Assembly (NCBI GenBank): GCA_903906425.1
Contig: CAIVKH010000366.1
Coordinates: forward strand, 1 to 59,100
Direction: 5' to 3'
DNA: 59,100 nt
DNA from: an uncultured bacterium
GTDB taxonomy: Bacteria; Verrucomicrobiota; Kiritimatiellia; CAIVKH01
Part shown: positions 7,640-16,480 of the stretch, one piece after another
Layout: each line of letters starts with the position of its first letter
How positions within the stretch are numbered: the stretch's first letter is position 1
Position numbers and translations under genes: made by a program
Notes under the pieces: model-generated
What the model was told of the DNA's origin: nothing
Database searches by the model: none
The model's input: the letters and a program-made list of their open reading frames with translations, nothing else

Positions 7640-9670
7640 ATGCCAACAGTGATTTTATCCGCAATGTTCGCCGCCGTGATGGCGGTTTCGTGGCTGGCGC
7701 TGCTGCTGGCTGAACTTGGCAAATTTTCTGCGTGGCCGTGCGTCGGGTTCGGCGTTGCTGTTGCAATGGTTGTTTTTCTTTTCGCCGCGTCGCCGCGCCG
7801 CGGTGTTCCCCAGACGCTCTCCCCGGCACCAAGGCGATTTCGCATTGTGGATTTTCTCGCGCCGGCATCTGTCGTGCTCATCGTGGCGGCGACAGTATTT
7901 TTCACGCGGCATCCGGGCGAATTGATTCTCGGCGGCTGGGACCCCGGGGTCTATGCGCAGACGGCGGCGCATATTTCGCGGACGGGCGAGCTGCTGATTC
8001 GTGAGGCCGATTTGAACAGGCTGACGCCGGATGAACTGACGATTCTCACGCGCACGACGTCGGGAATCGTCGGGCCATTTTCGGGAATGTGGATGCTGCC
8101 GGACGGAAGATTATCGCCGCAGTTTCATCATCTGTATCCATCGCTGATGGCAGTGGCGTATTCGTTCGGCGGGATCCGCGCGGCGCTGCTGGTGAATCCG
8201 CTGCTGAACGCCGGCTGCATCATCGCGATGTTTGCGCTGGCGCGGCGGTTCGTACGCGCGCCGTTCGCGGTCGCTGCGGCGGCGATGATGGCGCTGAATC
8301 CGGCGCAAATCTGGCAGGCGAAATTTTGCACGGCGGAAATGCTGGGACAATTTCTGCTGCTCGGCGGTGCGTCGTTTTTTCTGGATGCGATGGCCGGAGC
8401 CGGGCAGCCATCGGCCCGTCCCGACGGTGCGAGGCCACGCCGTCTCCACGCCGTGCTGGCGGGCGCGGCGTTCGGGTTGGCGCTGCTTGCTCGATATGAT
8501 TCGATCATTTTTCTCGCGCCGCTTTTTGCGATGACGATCGCGGTGTGGGCGTGGCTGCCGAACCGGCGGAATGCGGTCATCGTGATGGCGAGTTTCGTGC
8601 CGTTTCTCGTGCATCACGTGATTCATCATCATTTCTTCGCGCCGTATTATCAGCCGATGGGTGGGCCGGTTTTGATCGCGATTGCGATTTGCGTGGCGGG
8701 GGCGTTTGCGTTTTCGCTCGCGATGCGAAGCGACGCGCTGCGAAAAGCGGCGGAGCGAAAATCGAAATGGCTTCGCGTCCTCGCATCGCTGGCGGTTCTG
8801 GCGTGGTGGGGTTTCGTCTGGGTGCGCCCGCATTTTCCGAAGGCGGCGGTGTTGGGCGGGCTGGATTCCGGAAATATCTTTTTCATCGCGGCGATTTTCG
8901 GACCACTGGTTGCGCTGTTCGCGGCATCGCTCATCGCATGGATTTTTTCGGAGAAGAATGTGGTGCGTGCGGTCTGGCTTTATGCATCGAGCGCGACGCT
9001 GATGGTCGTGACGACGAGCGTTTTCAACGATCATTTCCTGATGTGGGTTTCGCGGCGCTTCATTCCGATTGTCGTGCCGCTGCTGATTCTCGGTTTCGTC
9101 AAGCTGCTGGATGCGATCGCGCGGCGGCGCTCGAAGATTCTCGAAGACGAGGCGACGGCTCCGCGATTGCTGGCCGCGCGAAAACGTATCATCGCGAAAC
9201 GCGAGGCGGTCGCGGTGGCGTTGTTGTTCGCGGTGATTGCGATGAATCTCCAGGCGACGCGCGCGATGGCGCGGCTGCGCGAGTGGCCGGGGCTGGCGGA
9301 TTGGATGTCGCGCGTCGCGGCGGCGGTTCCGGCGGATGCGCGTATGTTTTGCGACCAGACCGGTTTTGCCGCGCCGCTGCGGTTTTTGTTCGGGAAGCAG
9401 GCGTACGAATTACAGCTTTCGGAGCGCGATCCGAAGCGGCGCGAGGCGTTGGCGGCGGTGATGTCGGCGGCGGCGAAGCGCGGCGAAAAAGTTTTTCTGC
9501 TAACGATGAGCGGGCCGATCAGCGGCGCGGAAGCCGCGGCTTCCAGCCTTCTGGAGCGCGGTAAATTCCCACTGCAGTCGCGTCGGATGGAGACTTCGAA
9601 GCGCGAGGTCCCGCAAACTTCGAAGGCGGCGGGCGGCGATTTTGTTTTGTACGAAATCCGCAGGCGGTGA
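7640..9670 (+). CDS. Polytopic membrane protein, GT39/PMT-like glycosyltransferase (676 aa)
   Basis: About 10-12 hydrophobic segments are spread over the protein. After the second segment comes GGWDPGVYAQTAAHI. An acidic residue in this first large periplasmic loop is typical of GT-C (PMT/ArnT-type) enzymes, which move sugars from polyprenyl-phosphate donors in the inner membrane. LNPAQIWQAKFCTAEMLGQF is the usual conserved helix region. The ATG at 7640 has no strong ribosome binding site; it is 33 bp after the preceding stop, so translation may be coupled. A Pro/Arg-rich cytoplasmic insert (about residues 255-270) looks repeat-derived. Donor and acceptor are unknown. Confidence 0.7.
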   Translation: MPTVILSAMFAAVMAVSWLALLLAELGKFSAWPCVGFGVAVAMVVFLFAASPRRGVPQTLSPAPRRFRIVDFLAPASVVLIVAATVFFTRHPGELILGGWDPGVYAQTAAHISRTGELLIREADLNRLTPDELTILTRTTSGIVGPFSGMWMLPDGRLSPQFHHLYPSLMAVAYSFGGIRAALLVNPLLNAGCIIAMFALARRFVRAPFAVAAAAMMALNPAQIWQAKFCTAEMLGQFLLLGGASFFLDAMAGAGQPSARPDGARPRRLHAVLAGAAFGLALLARYDSIIFLAPLFAMTIAVWAWLPNRRNAVIVMASFVPFLVHHVIHHHFFAPYYQPMGGPVLIAIAICVAGAFAFSLAMRSDALRKAAERKSKWLRVLASLAVLAWWGFVWVRPHFPKAAVLGGLDSGNIFFIAAIFGPLVALFAASLIAWIFSEKNVVRAVWLYASSATLMVVTTSVFNDHFLMWVSRRFIPIVVPLLILGFVKLLDAIARRRSKILEDEATAPRLLAARKRIIAKREAVAVALLFAVIAMNLQATRAMARLREWPGLADWMSRVAAAVPADARMFCDQTGFAAPLRFLFGKQAYELQLSERDPKRREALAAVMSAAAKRGEKVFLLTMSGPISGAEAAASSLLERGKFPLQSRRMETSKREVPQTSKAAGGDFVLYEIRRR

Positions 9671-9684
9671 CATTTCCCACTGGT

Positions 9685-9731
9685 TTCCAATGATTGGAAA
9701 CTTGGGCTGCGGAAATTTCCAATCATTGGAA
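9685..9731. repeat. Paired 15-bp palindrome, locus 3 (G/C)
   Basis: TTCCAATGATTGGAA at 9685-9699 and its reverse complement TTCCAATCATTGGAA at 9717-9731, 32 bp apart, 15 bp after the stop at 9670. Confidence 0.95.
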
Positions 9732-9807
9732 ATGCCGCGCGCGGCGTGCGGAAGTTGTCACCGGGGGCGCGGTGAATTATGGTTAGCGCAGATTGAGGAG
9801 AGTTCGA

Positions 9808-10776
9808 ATGAAGAAATTCTTTGTGATGGCGTTGCTGCTGGTTGCAGGTGCCGCGATGGCCGCGCCGGTGAGTTTTACGGACGACTTGAACAAGCTGCTG
9901 AGCAGGCTGCAGGTGATGGGCGGCGGTTCGTATTCGCAGGCGGACTGGAAGGAAGTGGACCGCCAGATTGACGGCATCGAGAGCCGCGCGAAGGCGGGCG
10001 AGGCGTGGGATGCGCTGGTGCAGGTGCGCGTGATCCGCGCGATGGTGCTGGGCGACATGCAGAAGAATTACCGCGGCGCGATTGATCTGCTGCAGGAGAC
10101 GCGGCGCGAACTGCGCGGCAAAAATGTGCCGGAGATGCGGCGGGTTTTCGTGAGCCTGGCGGGCATGTATGGCAAGGCCGGCGACGAGGACGCGGTCAAC
10201 CGCACGATGGAGGAATTCCGCGCCAGTCCATATTACGACCCGGAACAATATCAGTTCACCGGCGGCAACGGCCCGAAGGACCCGCTGCTGGTGGTGCGCC
10301 CGGGCTCGGCCGGCAATGGATCGATTTCGGAGACGGCAATGAAGGTCGCGCAGACGCAGGCGCGTTTCGGCGCGGGCGCGGAGTTTCCCGATTTCGATCT
10401 GACCGATTCGCGGGGCGTCAGCGTCACGCGGCAGTCGTTTTCCGGCAAGGTGGTGCTCTACGATTTCTGGAACCGCAACTGGACGGCGTGGAAGAATGAC
10501 CTGCCGAACCTGTCGGGCGTTTATTCGCGCCACAAGAAGCAGGGATTTGAAGTTGTCGGGATCAGCCTTGATCCGAATGCGAGCGATGTCGCGGCGTTCT
10601 GCCAGGCGAACAACATGGCGTGGACGCTGATCATGGACGGAAAAGGCTTGCCGAAGCAGCTTGGAATTTTTGGCGACTGCCAGAATTTCCTCGTGGACAA
10701 AAACGGAGCGATCATCGGGCGCAATCTGCATGGCGCGGATTTGATCGAGGCGGTGAAGCGGGCGCTAGCCAAGTGA
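9808..10776 (+). CDS. Exported thioredoxin-fold (TlpA/AhpC-like) protein lacking CXXC (322 aa)
   Basis: ATG 9808 follows GAGGAG and opens the signal peptide MKKFFVMALLLVAGAAMAAP. Residues about 25-170 are helical and TPR-like. Residues about 190-322 have the TlpA/AhpC layout: FPDFDLTDSRG, then GKVVLYDFWNRNW, then FEVVGISLDPN, then FLVDKNGAIIGRNLHG. Where relatives have WCxxC, this protein has WTAW (Trp225 and Trp228), so both redox cysteines are replaced by Trp. Two other Cys are present (FCQANN, GDCQNF), but not at the active site. It is probably periplasmic and not a classical disulfide reductase; a binding or scaffold role is possible. Confidence 0.8.
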   Translation: MKKFFVMALLLVAGAAMAAPVSFTDDLNKLLSRLQVMGGGSYSQADWKEVDRQIDGIESRAKAGEAWDALVQVRVIRAMVLGDMQKNYRGAIDLLQETRRELRGKNVPEMRRVFVSLAGMYGKAGDEDAVNRTMEEFRASPYYDPEQYQFTGGNGPKDPLLVVRPGSAGNGSISETAMKVAQTQARFGAGAEFPDFDLTDSRGVSVTRQSFSGKVVLYDFWNRNWTAWKNDLPNLSGVYSRHKKQGFEVVGISLDPNASDVAAFCQANNMAWTLIMDGKGLPKQLGIFGDCQNFLVDKNGAIIGRNLHGADLIEAVKRALAK

Positions 10777-10826
10777 TGTCGCGATTTGTGATTTGCGATT
10801 TGCGGTCGTGACGGCGCGGAGACGCG

Positions 10827-11399
10827 ATGCCATCTCCCGTCGGTCATTCACTCGTCGGCATTGCGCTTGGCGCGGCGTGGCTGCTGCCGCGCCGAAAATA
10901 TTCCGAGATTGCGCGAGCCGCATGGCATGTGCGGTGGCCGATGGCCGGCTGCGTGGTGCTGGCGAATTTGCCCGACATTGATTATCTGCCCGGAATTTTT
11001 TCGGGCGATTTGAATGCGTACCATCATTTTTATACGCACACACCGGGCTGGTGTGCGCTGGTTGCCGCCGGAATCTGGTGCGCGTTGCGGGGGATTCGCG
11101 GCGCGGCATCAGCGGGCGATTTCGCGTGGATCCTCGCGCTGCTGATGAGCCACCTCGCTGCGGATTGGGCGACGGAGGATTTCCGGCCGCCGATCGGGAT
11201 TATGGCGCTGTGGCCGTTTGACGCGGGCTTTCACATTTCGCCAGTGACGATTTTTCTGCATTTGAAAAAGGATTCATTCGGCGATTTTGCGCAGTGGCAC
11301 AACGTGAAGGCGGCGCTGGTTGAAGCCGCGTGGTGTGGGCCGCTGGTCGTTCTCGCGATCGGATGGAAATTACGCGGCGTCGATTCCAAAGAAGATTGA
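10827..11399 (+). CDS. YdjM/DUF457-type membrane-bound putative metal-dependent hydrolase (190 aa)
   Basis: Starts MPSPVGHSLVGIALG and contains NLPDIDYLPG, HHFYTHT, HLAADW and PFDAGFHISP. The His and Asp residues set among hydrophobic helices are the hallmark of the DUF457/YdjM family. About four membrane segments are visible. The biochemical role of the family is poorly established. A GGAGACGCG stretch before the ATG can serve as ribosome binding site. A short iteration of GATTTG units lies at 10787-10807 between this gene and the previous one. Confidence 0.75.
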   Translation: MPSPVGHSLVGIALGAAWLLPRRKYSEIARAAWHVRWPMAGCVVLANLPDIDYLPGIFSGDLNAYHHFYTHTPGWCALVAAGIWCALRGIRGAASAGDFAWILALLMSHLAADWATEDFRPPIGIMALWPFDAGFHISPVTIFLHLKKDSFGDFAQWHNVKAALVEAAWCGPLVVLAIGWKLRGVDSKED

Positions 11400-11460
11400 G
11401 CCTTTTTGCAGGCAGTGATAAATTCTTGTCGGAACGAAGGTCAGGTGGAAGGAGCTTGCG

Positions 11461-11904
11461 ATGAAAAATATTCTGGTTCCGGTTGATTTCTCCGACGTCA
11501 CGGGTGCCATCATCGAGGAAGCGGCGCGCATGGCGAAGATGACGGGCGCGGTGGTGACGCTGATTCACATCGCCCCTCCGAATCCGGATTTCGTCGGCTA
11601 TGAACCAGGGCCGGTCACGGTTCGCAATGCCGTCGCGGGGCATCTGCGCGACGAGCACCGCCAGTTGCAGGCGATCGAAAAGGATCTGGCCGGTCGGGGT
11701 TTCAAGGTCGTCTCGCTGCTGATCCAGGGCTACACATCGGAAAAGATTCTGGGCGAGGCCGCGCGCATCCAGGCGGAGCTGATCGTGATGGGCTCACACG
11801 GCCACGGGCTGTTGCGGCACCTGGTTGTTGGCAGCGTGACCGAAGGCGTCCTGCGCAAAACAACATGCCCGGTGCTGATCGTGCCCGCGCTGAAACACGA
11901 ATAG
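11461..11904 (+). CDS. Universal stress protein, UspA family (147 aa)
   Basis: Single Usp domain: MKNILVPVDFSDVT at the N-terminus and the ATP-binding signature G-x2-G-x9-G-S (Gly111, Gly114, Gly124-Ser125) near the C-terminus, ending in CPVLIVPA. Full family length. The ribosome binding site GGAAGGAG lies upstream of the ATG. The intact nucleotide motif suggests an ATP-binding (MJ0577-like) rather than a non-binding UspA form. Cytoplasmic; no obvious functional link to its neighbours. Confidence 0.92.
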   Translation: MKNILVPVDFSDVTGAIIEEAARMAKMTGAVVTLIHIAPPNPDFVGYEPGPVTVRNAVAGHLRDEHRQLQAIEKDLAGRGFKVVSLLIQGYTSEKILGEAARIQAELIVMGSHGHGLLRHLVVGSVTEGVLRKTTCPVLIVPALKHE

Positions 11905-11954
11905 CCACCGACTCGCCGCATCCTGTTTTCAAGTGGGAATAGATTGCTCGAAAT

Positions 11955-14696
11955 ATGAAAACAACTCACCCGCTTCGATTCATCCCCATCGCAATTCTTG
12001 TCTGGTTCGGCGCGACAGTCGCGGCATGCGCCGGCGAGGTCGTCCTGTACATTGCGACGAATGGAGCCGATGCTTGGTCCGGACGGCTTGCGGCACCCAC
12101 CGCGGATCACCGCGACGGTCCGTTCGCGTCACTGACGCGAGCCCGCGACGAGGTCCGGAAATTGAAGGCGACGAATGCGGTGACGGTGTGCTTGCGCGGA
12201 GGCGTCTATCGTTTACAGGAGCCGTTCGAGATCGGGCCGCAGGATTCGGGAACCGCCGCGTCGCCGATCGTGTACGAAGCAATCCCCGGCGAGCGGCCAG
12301 TGCTGAGCGGCGGACGAGCGATCACGGGATTTCTCGCGAATGGGCCGCTGTGGGAAACGGAGATTCCGGAAGTGAAGGCGGGGCGTTGGTACTTCCGGCA
12401 GTTGTTCGTGAACGGTCAGCGTCGTGCCCGGGCGCGGTCGCCGAATGACGGGTATTTCCGGACGGCGGGATTTTTCCCGGGGCCGAAAATTGGCGAGGGA
12501 ACGGCGTACGCGCGCGACCGGTTCAAGTTTGCGCCGGGCGATTTGAGGCCGTGGGATCGGTTCGCCGACGTGAATCTCGTGCTCATGTATTCGTGGGAAA
12601 CTTCAATTCATCCGCTGAAATCCGTGGACGTCGCATCGAACGTCGTGACGCTGGCCGCGCCGATGAAGGAATGGTGGGGGCTTGGTTACTGGGAGAAGAA
12701 ACAGCGCTACTATGTTGAGAACGCGCGGGAGTTTCTCGATCAGCCGGGCGAGTGGTATCTGAACCGCGAGACGGGCGTGTTGAGCTATTGGCCGATGCCC
12801 GGCGAAAAGATCGAAACGGCGGAAATTGTCGCGCCGCAACTGACCGAGCTTCTGCGGATCGCCGGCGATGCGGACAAAGGTCAGTTCGTCGAACACGTCA
12901 CATTTCGTGGCCTCGCGTTTCATCACGCGGACTGGATTCTCGATCCGAAGGGAAACAGCAGCACGCAGGCAGCCGTCGAAGTTCCCGCGCCGGTGATCGC
13001 CGATGGCGCGCTGAATTGCGTGATCGAGAAGTGCGAGGTCGCGCATGTGGGCACATACGGCGTCTGGTTCCGCCGCGGGTGCAAGGATTGCCGCATCCAG
13101 CAGAACCGGCTGTTCGATCTTGGCGCAGGCGGCATCCGTGTCGGCGAGGATCGCATGGCACAGGCAGACGTCGCGGAGTCGAGCCGCGTGCTCGTGGACA
13201 ACAACCACATTTTCGATGGCGGCCACGTCTATGCCGCGGGCGTCGGCATCTGGGTAGCGCAAAGCAGCCACGACACGATTTCGCACAACGACATTCACGA
13301 CTTGCTGTATTCAGGCATGAGCATCGGATGGAATTGGGGCCTCGAAACGAATCGCACGCACCACAACGTCATCGAACAGAATCACGTTCACGATCTCGTT
13401 CACGGCGTGCTCAGCGACGCAGGACTGATCTACTGCCTCGGCGTCTCGCCCGGCAGTGTCATCCGCAACAATGTGTTTCACGACATCTGGCCGTATGACA
13501 AACCGGAGATCGCGTGGGGCATCTACCTCGACGCCCAGTGCGGTTGCTACCTCGTCGAAAGCAACCTCGTCTTCAACACGCGCAGCGGCGGTATCATGTT
13601 CAACAACGGCGGCCACGAGCACGTCATTCGGAACAACATCTTCGCGCTGTCAGCGAACGAGGCGCTCTGGCCGTATTCCGAAAAACGGCCGAGCGCATTC
13701 CGCCGCAACATCACTTTTCTGACGCAGGGCAGGCTGTTCATTCCATGGGCTGATCGCTCGCTCAATGAAAGAATCGCCGCGAAGGAATCGCCCGGCGACT
13801 GGGACGAGAACATCTACTGGCACACCGGCGGCGCGGACAAACTTCTCTTCTACAAACGCACCTTCGCACAATGGCAATCGCTCGGCCTCGACCAGCATTC
13901 AATGATTGCTGATCCACAATTCGCCGATGTCTCGCACAACGATTTCCGTTTTGCAGTCAACGCACCTGCGGCGAAACTCGGCATCCAGCCCATCGACATC
14001 AGCCACGTCGGCCTCTACGGCGAATCCGCGTGGGCCGCCGAAGCGCGCCACGAAAAATGTCCCGCCCGCCCGCTGCCTCCACCGCCACCACCGCCCGCGC
14101 CGATCGAGATCAATGATGATTTCGAAACGACCGCCATCGGCGAGCCGCCGGCTAACGCGATCGTCAGCGGCGAGGAATCCGGCGCATCGATCCGCGTCAG
14201 CAACGAACGCGCAGCGGGCGGAAAACAAAGCATCAAGATCACCGACTCGAAGGACACGAAGCCCTCGTGGCAGCCGCATTTTTATTACGAGCCGAACATC
14301 ACCAACGGAATCGTCCGGCAGAGCTTCGATATCTGGCTGGTGCCCGACGCCAACGTCTTCACCGAGTGGCGCGACAAGGTGGACGAATATCCGCAGTGCA
14401 ACGGACCGAGTGTCGGATTCGACGGCAAGGGACATGTCCACACCGCTGGAAAATTCCTGGCCACGATGCCCGCCGGCTCGTGGTTCCACGTTGAAATTGA
14501 AGCGGGCGTCGGCGAAAGAGCCGCACGCACGTTCAAACTCACGCTCAACGCGCCCGGCTCGGCGCCACAAATCTTCGGCGACCTTCCGATCAGCGGATCG
14601 GCCTTCCGCGAACTCCACTGGCTGGGTTTCAGCAGCATCGCTGCCGCCGATACCGCCTGCTTCCTCGACAACCTCCGGATCGTTCGCGCGCCATGA
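11955..14696 (+). CDS. Secreted right-handed beta-helix protein, GH141-like, with C-terminal LamG-type domain (913 aa)
   Basis: An N-terminal signal peptide (LRFIPIAILVWFGATVAACAGE) is followed by LYIATNGADAWSG and GPFASLTRARDEVRKL, the typical opening of parallel beta-helix polysaccharide-active enzymes. Then come RGGVYRLQEPFEIGPQDSG and many short helix rungs (about residues 290-560) with N/H-rich turns such as NNHIFDGGHVYAAGVGIW. A Pro-rich linker (about residues 696-705) leads to a beta-sandwich of about 200 residues resembling laminin-G/concanavalin-like domains. The organisation best matches GH141-type enzymes, but the catalytic residues cannot be assigned by eye. It is followed by a GH10-like lipoprotein, suggesting shared glycan work. 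Confidence 0.75.
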   Translation: MKTTHPLRFIPIAILVWFGATVAACAGEVVLYIATNGADAWSGRLAAPTADHRDGPFASLTRARDEVRKLKATNAVTVCLRGGVYRLQEPFEIGPQDSGTAASPIVYEAIPGERPVLSGGRAITGFLANGPLWETEIPEVKAGRWYFRQLFVNGQRRARARSPNDGYFRTAGFFPGPKIGEGTAYARDRFKFAPGDLRPWDRFADVNLVLMYSWETSIHPLKSVDVASNVVTLAAPMKEWWGLGYWEKKQRYYVENAREFLDQPGEWYLNRETGVLSYWPMPGEKIETAEIVAPQLTELLRIAGDADKGQFVEHVTFRGLAFHHADWILDPKGNSSTQAAVEVPAPVIADGALNCVIEKCEVAHVGTYGVWFRRGCKDCRIQQNRLFDLGAGGIRVGEDRMAQADVAESSRVLVDNNHIFDGGHVYAAGVGIWVAQSSHDTISHNDIHDLLYSGMSIGWNWGLETNRTHHNVIEQNHVHDLVHGVLSDAGLIYCLGVSPGSVIRNNVFHDIWPYDKPEIAWGIYLDAQCGCYLVESNLVFNTRSGGIMFNNGGHEHVIRNNIFALSANEALWPYSEKRPSAFRRNITFLTQGRLFIPWADRSLNERIAAKESPGDWDENIYWHTGGADKLLFYKRTFAQWQSLGLDQHSMIADPQFADVSHNDFRFAVNAPAAKLGIQPIDISHVGLYGESAWAAEARHEKCPARPLPPPPPPPAPIEINDDFETTAIGEPPANAIVSGEESGASIRVSNERAAGGKQSIKITDSKDTKPSWQPHFYYEPNITNGIVRQSFDIWLVPDANVFTEWRDKVDEYPQCNGPSVGFDGKGHVHTAGKFLATMPAGSWFHVEIEAGVGERAARTFKLTLNAPGSAPQIFGDLPISGSAFRELHWLGFSSIAAADTACFLDNLRIVRAP

Positions 14697-14700
14697 AATT

Positions 14701-14748
14701 TTCCAATCATTGGAAAAGATCGGGTGCGATAGTTTCCAATCATTGGAA
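14701..14748. repeat. Paired 15-bp palindrome, locus 4 (C/C, 33-bp phase)
   Basis: TTCCAATCATTGGAA at 14701-14715 and 14734-14748, 33 bp apart, 5 bp after the stop at 14696. The 3' arm of copy 2 runs into GGAAGAGG, the likely ribosome binding site of the gene starting at 14760. Confidence 0.95.
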
Positions 14749-14759
14749 GAGGCGCTCGC

Positions 14760-16394
14760 ATGATTGATCGCCGCCAGTTTATCGGAATCGCCGCCGGTTC
14801 GGCCCTGCTCGCCGGCTGTGGAAAGTTTTCGTCAGCGCAATCGCCGCGACGGAAAGCGCCGTTTCGGGTGCTCTACAGCAACGACACGACGAACATCCTT
14901 TCGTGCACCAGCCCGTGGCACAAAAGGGGCGAGGCGTTCCGGCCGGAGATGCTCGAAGCGACGGTTGATGAAGTCGCGGGAACTGGCGTTGATGCACATC
15001 TCTTGCAGCCGGGCCTCGGCTGGGTTCCGTGGTGGCAGAGCAAAGTCTATCCGCCCGCCGAGCATTATCGCTGGCTGAAGGAAACCTACGGCGTCAAACC
15101 CGACGGCTTCGGCCAGTACGTTCTCGCCGGCGGCGATCTCGTCCAGCTTTTCATCGACCGCTGCCGCAAGCGCGGGCAGGTGCCGTTCATTTCGTTCCGC
15201 CTCAACGACGGGCATCACAAGGAATGGGTGAACAGCAAACCCGGCGACAAAATCTCCGGCGGAGCGGGGCAGGGACTCTGCAAATTTTACGCCGCGCATC
15301 CCGACTATCGAATCGGTCCCGATCTGAAAGATTGGAGCCAGCGCGTGCAGAACTGGACGATTCCCGAAGTGCGCGCCTACAAATTCTCGCTCATCCGCGA
15401 ACTCTGCGAGAACTACGACCTCGACGGCCTCGAACTCGATTTCCTCCGCATGTTCAGTTTCTTCCAGCTCGACAAAACCAGCGCGCAGCAGCGATGCGAA
15501 ATCATGACCGGATTTGTCCGCGATGTTCGCGCGCTGCTCGACCGCACGTCGCGCGGCGGCAAGCATCGCTGGCTCTGCGCGCGGATTCCTTGCTACGTCG
15601 CCGCGCTCGATCCGCTCGGCCTCGACCCGCGCGCGCTTTCTGACGCGGGCCTCGACATGCTCAACGTCTCGACGAACTATTTCACCGTCCAGCAGACCGA
15701 TTTCGCCGCGATCCGACGCATGGCCCCGAATGCTTCGGCATATCTCGAATTGTGCCACACGACGTGGAACGGAAAATCGCCGCGGCCCGGCTATGACCAG
15801 TTCCCATTCCGGCGTGCGACACCGGAGCAGATGCAGACCGCCGCTCATCTCGTGTATTCGCGCGGTGGCGACGGGATGAGCGCGTTCAATTTCGTTTACT
15901 ACCGCGAATCCGGCGGTCCCGAACGCGGTCCGTTCAACGAGCCGCCGTTCCACGTCTTCAATCACCTCGGCGATCCGGCGTGGCTTGCGCGCCAGCCGCA
16001 GCACTGGTTCATCGCATCCGGCTGGAAATGTCCGTTCGTGAAGGAACAAATTCTGCCGCGCAAAATCGCGCCCCAACAGGACGAGGCTTTCGCTATCAAC
16101 CTCGCGCCGCCGACGGGCGGCTGGCAGTACGGCGGACGCCTTCGCATCCAAACCGAATCATCGCTTGGCGACAGCCGGTTCAGCGCGCGATTGAACGGCG
16201 TCGAATTGAAATCCACGGAAGATATTTCCGAACCGTATCCGAATCCGTATCCGCCGCTGCTGGGCGACAAGGACAACCTGCGCGCGTGGCTCGTGCCGGC
16301 CGCGCTGCCGCGCGATGGCGAGAACCGCATCGCGGTTACGCTCGAAACCGGAACGGCAATCCGCCTGGTTTTCCTTGATCTCGCCCTATCGTGA
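14760..16394 (+). CDS. Tat-exported GH10-like (GHL) lipoprotein (544 aa)
   Basis: The N-terminus MIDRRQFIGIAAGSALLAGC combines a twin-arginine-like RRQF motif with a lipobox (LLAGC), so it is probably an envelope lipoprotein. The body resembles a glycoside-hydrolase-like TIM barrel: an early loop LLQPGLGWVPWW and, later, ENYDLDGLELDFLRM, the usual strand-4 acidic motif of GHL/GH10-like proteins. The last 120 residues (from GWQYGGRLRIQTESS) look like a beta-sandwich. The substrate is unknown. The ATG is 11 bp after a palindromic pair that contributes part of the ribosome binding site. It is cotranscribable with the beta-helix gene upstream. Confidence 0.75.
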   Translation: MIDRRQFIGIAAGSALLAGCGKFSSAQSPRRKAPFRVLYSNDTTNILSCTSPWHKRGEAFRPEMLEATVDEVAGTGVDAHLLQPGLGWVPWWQSKVYPPAEHYRWLKETYGVKPDGFGQYVLAGGDLVQLFIDRCRKRGQVPFISFRLNDGHHKEWVNSKPGDKISGGAGQGLCKFYAAHPDYRIGPDLKDWSQRVQNWTIPEVRAYKFSLIRELCENYDLDGLELDFLRMFSFFQLDKTSAQQRCEIMTGFVRDVRALLDRTSRGGKHRWLCARIPCYVAALDPLGLDPRALSDAGLDMLNVSTNYFTVQQTDFAAIRRMAPNASAYLELCHTTWNGKSPRPGYDQFPFRRATPEQMQTAAHLVYSRGGDGMSAFNFVYYRESGGPERGPFNEPPFHVFNHLGDPAWLARQPQHWFIASGWKCPFVKEQILPRKIAPQQDEAFAINLAPPTGGWQYGGRLRIQTESSLGDSRFSARLNGVELKSTEDISEPYPNPYPPLLGDKDNLRAWLVPAALPRDGENRIAVTLETGTAIRLVFLDLALS

Positions 16395-16480
16395 TCGCCG
16401 CCGCGGATTCTTCGCGATTGGATGGGCCGAAACGGCCGCGGTTGCCGGGCAGAACTCTTGATTCAGAGGCGGGCCGAGGA

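Noticed and set aside
9031-10731. 566-residue minus-strand frame
   Set aside because: It runs antisense through two real genes and a palindromic pair, and has Arg/Ala-rich composition with no recognisable motif.
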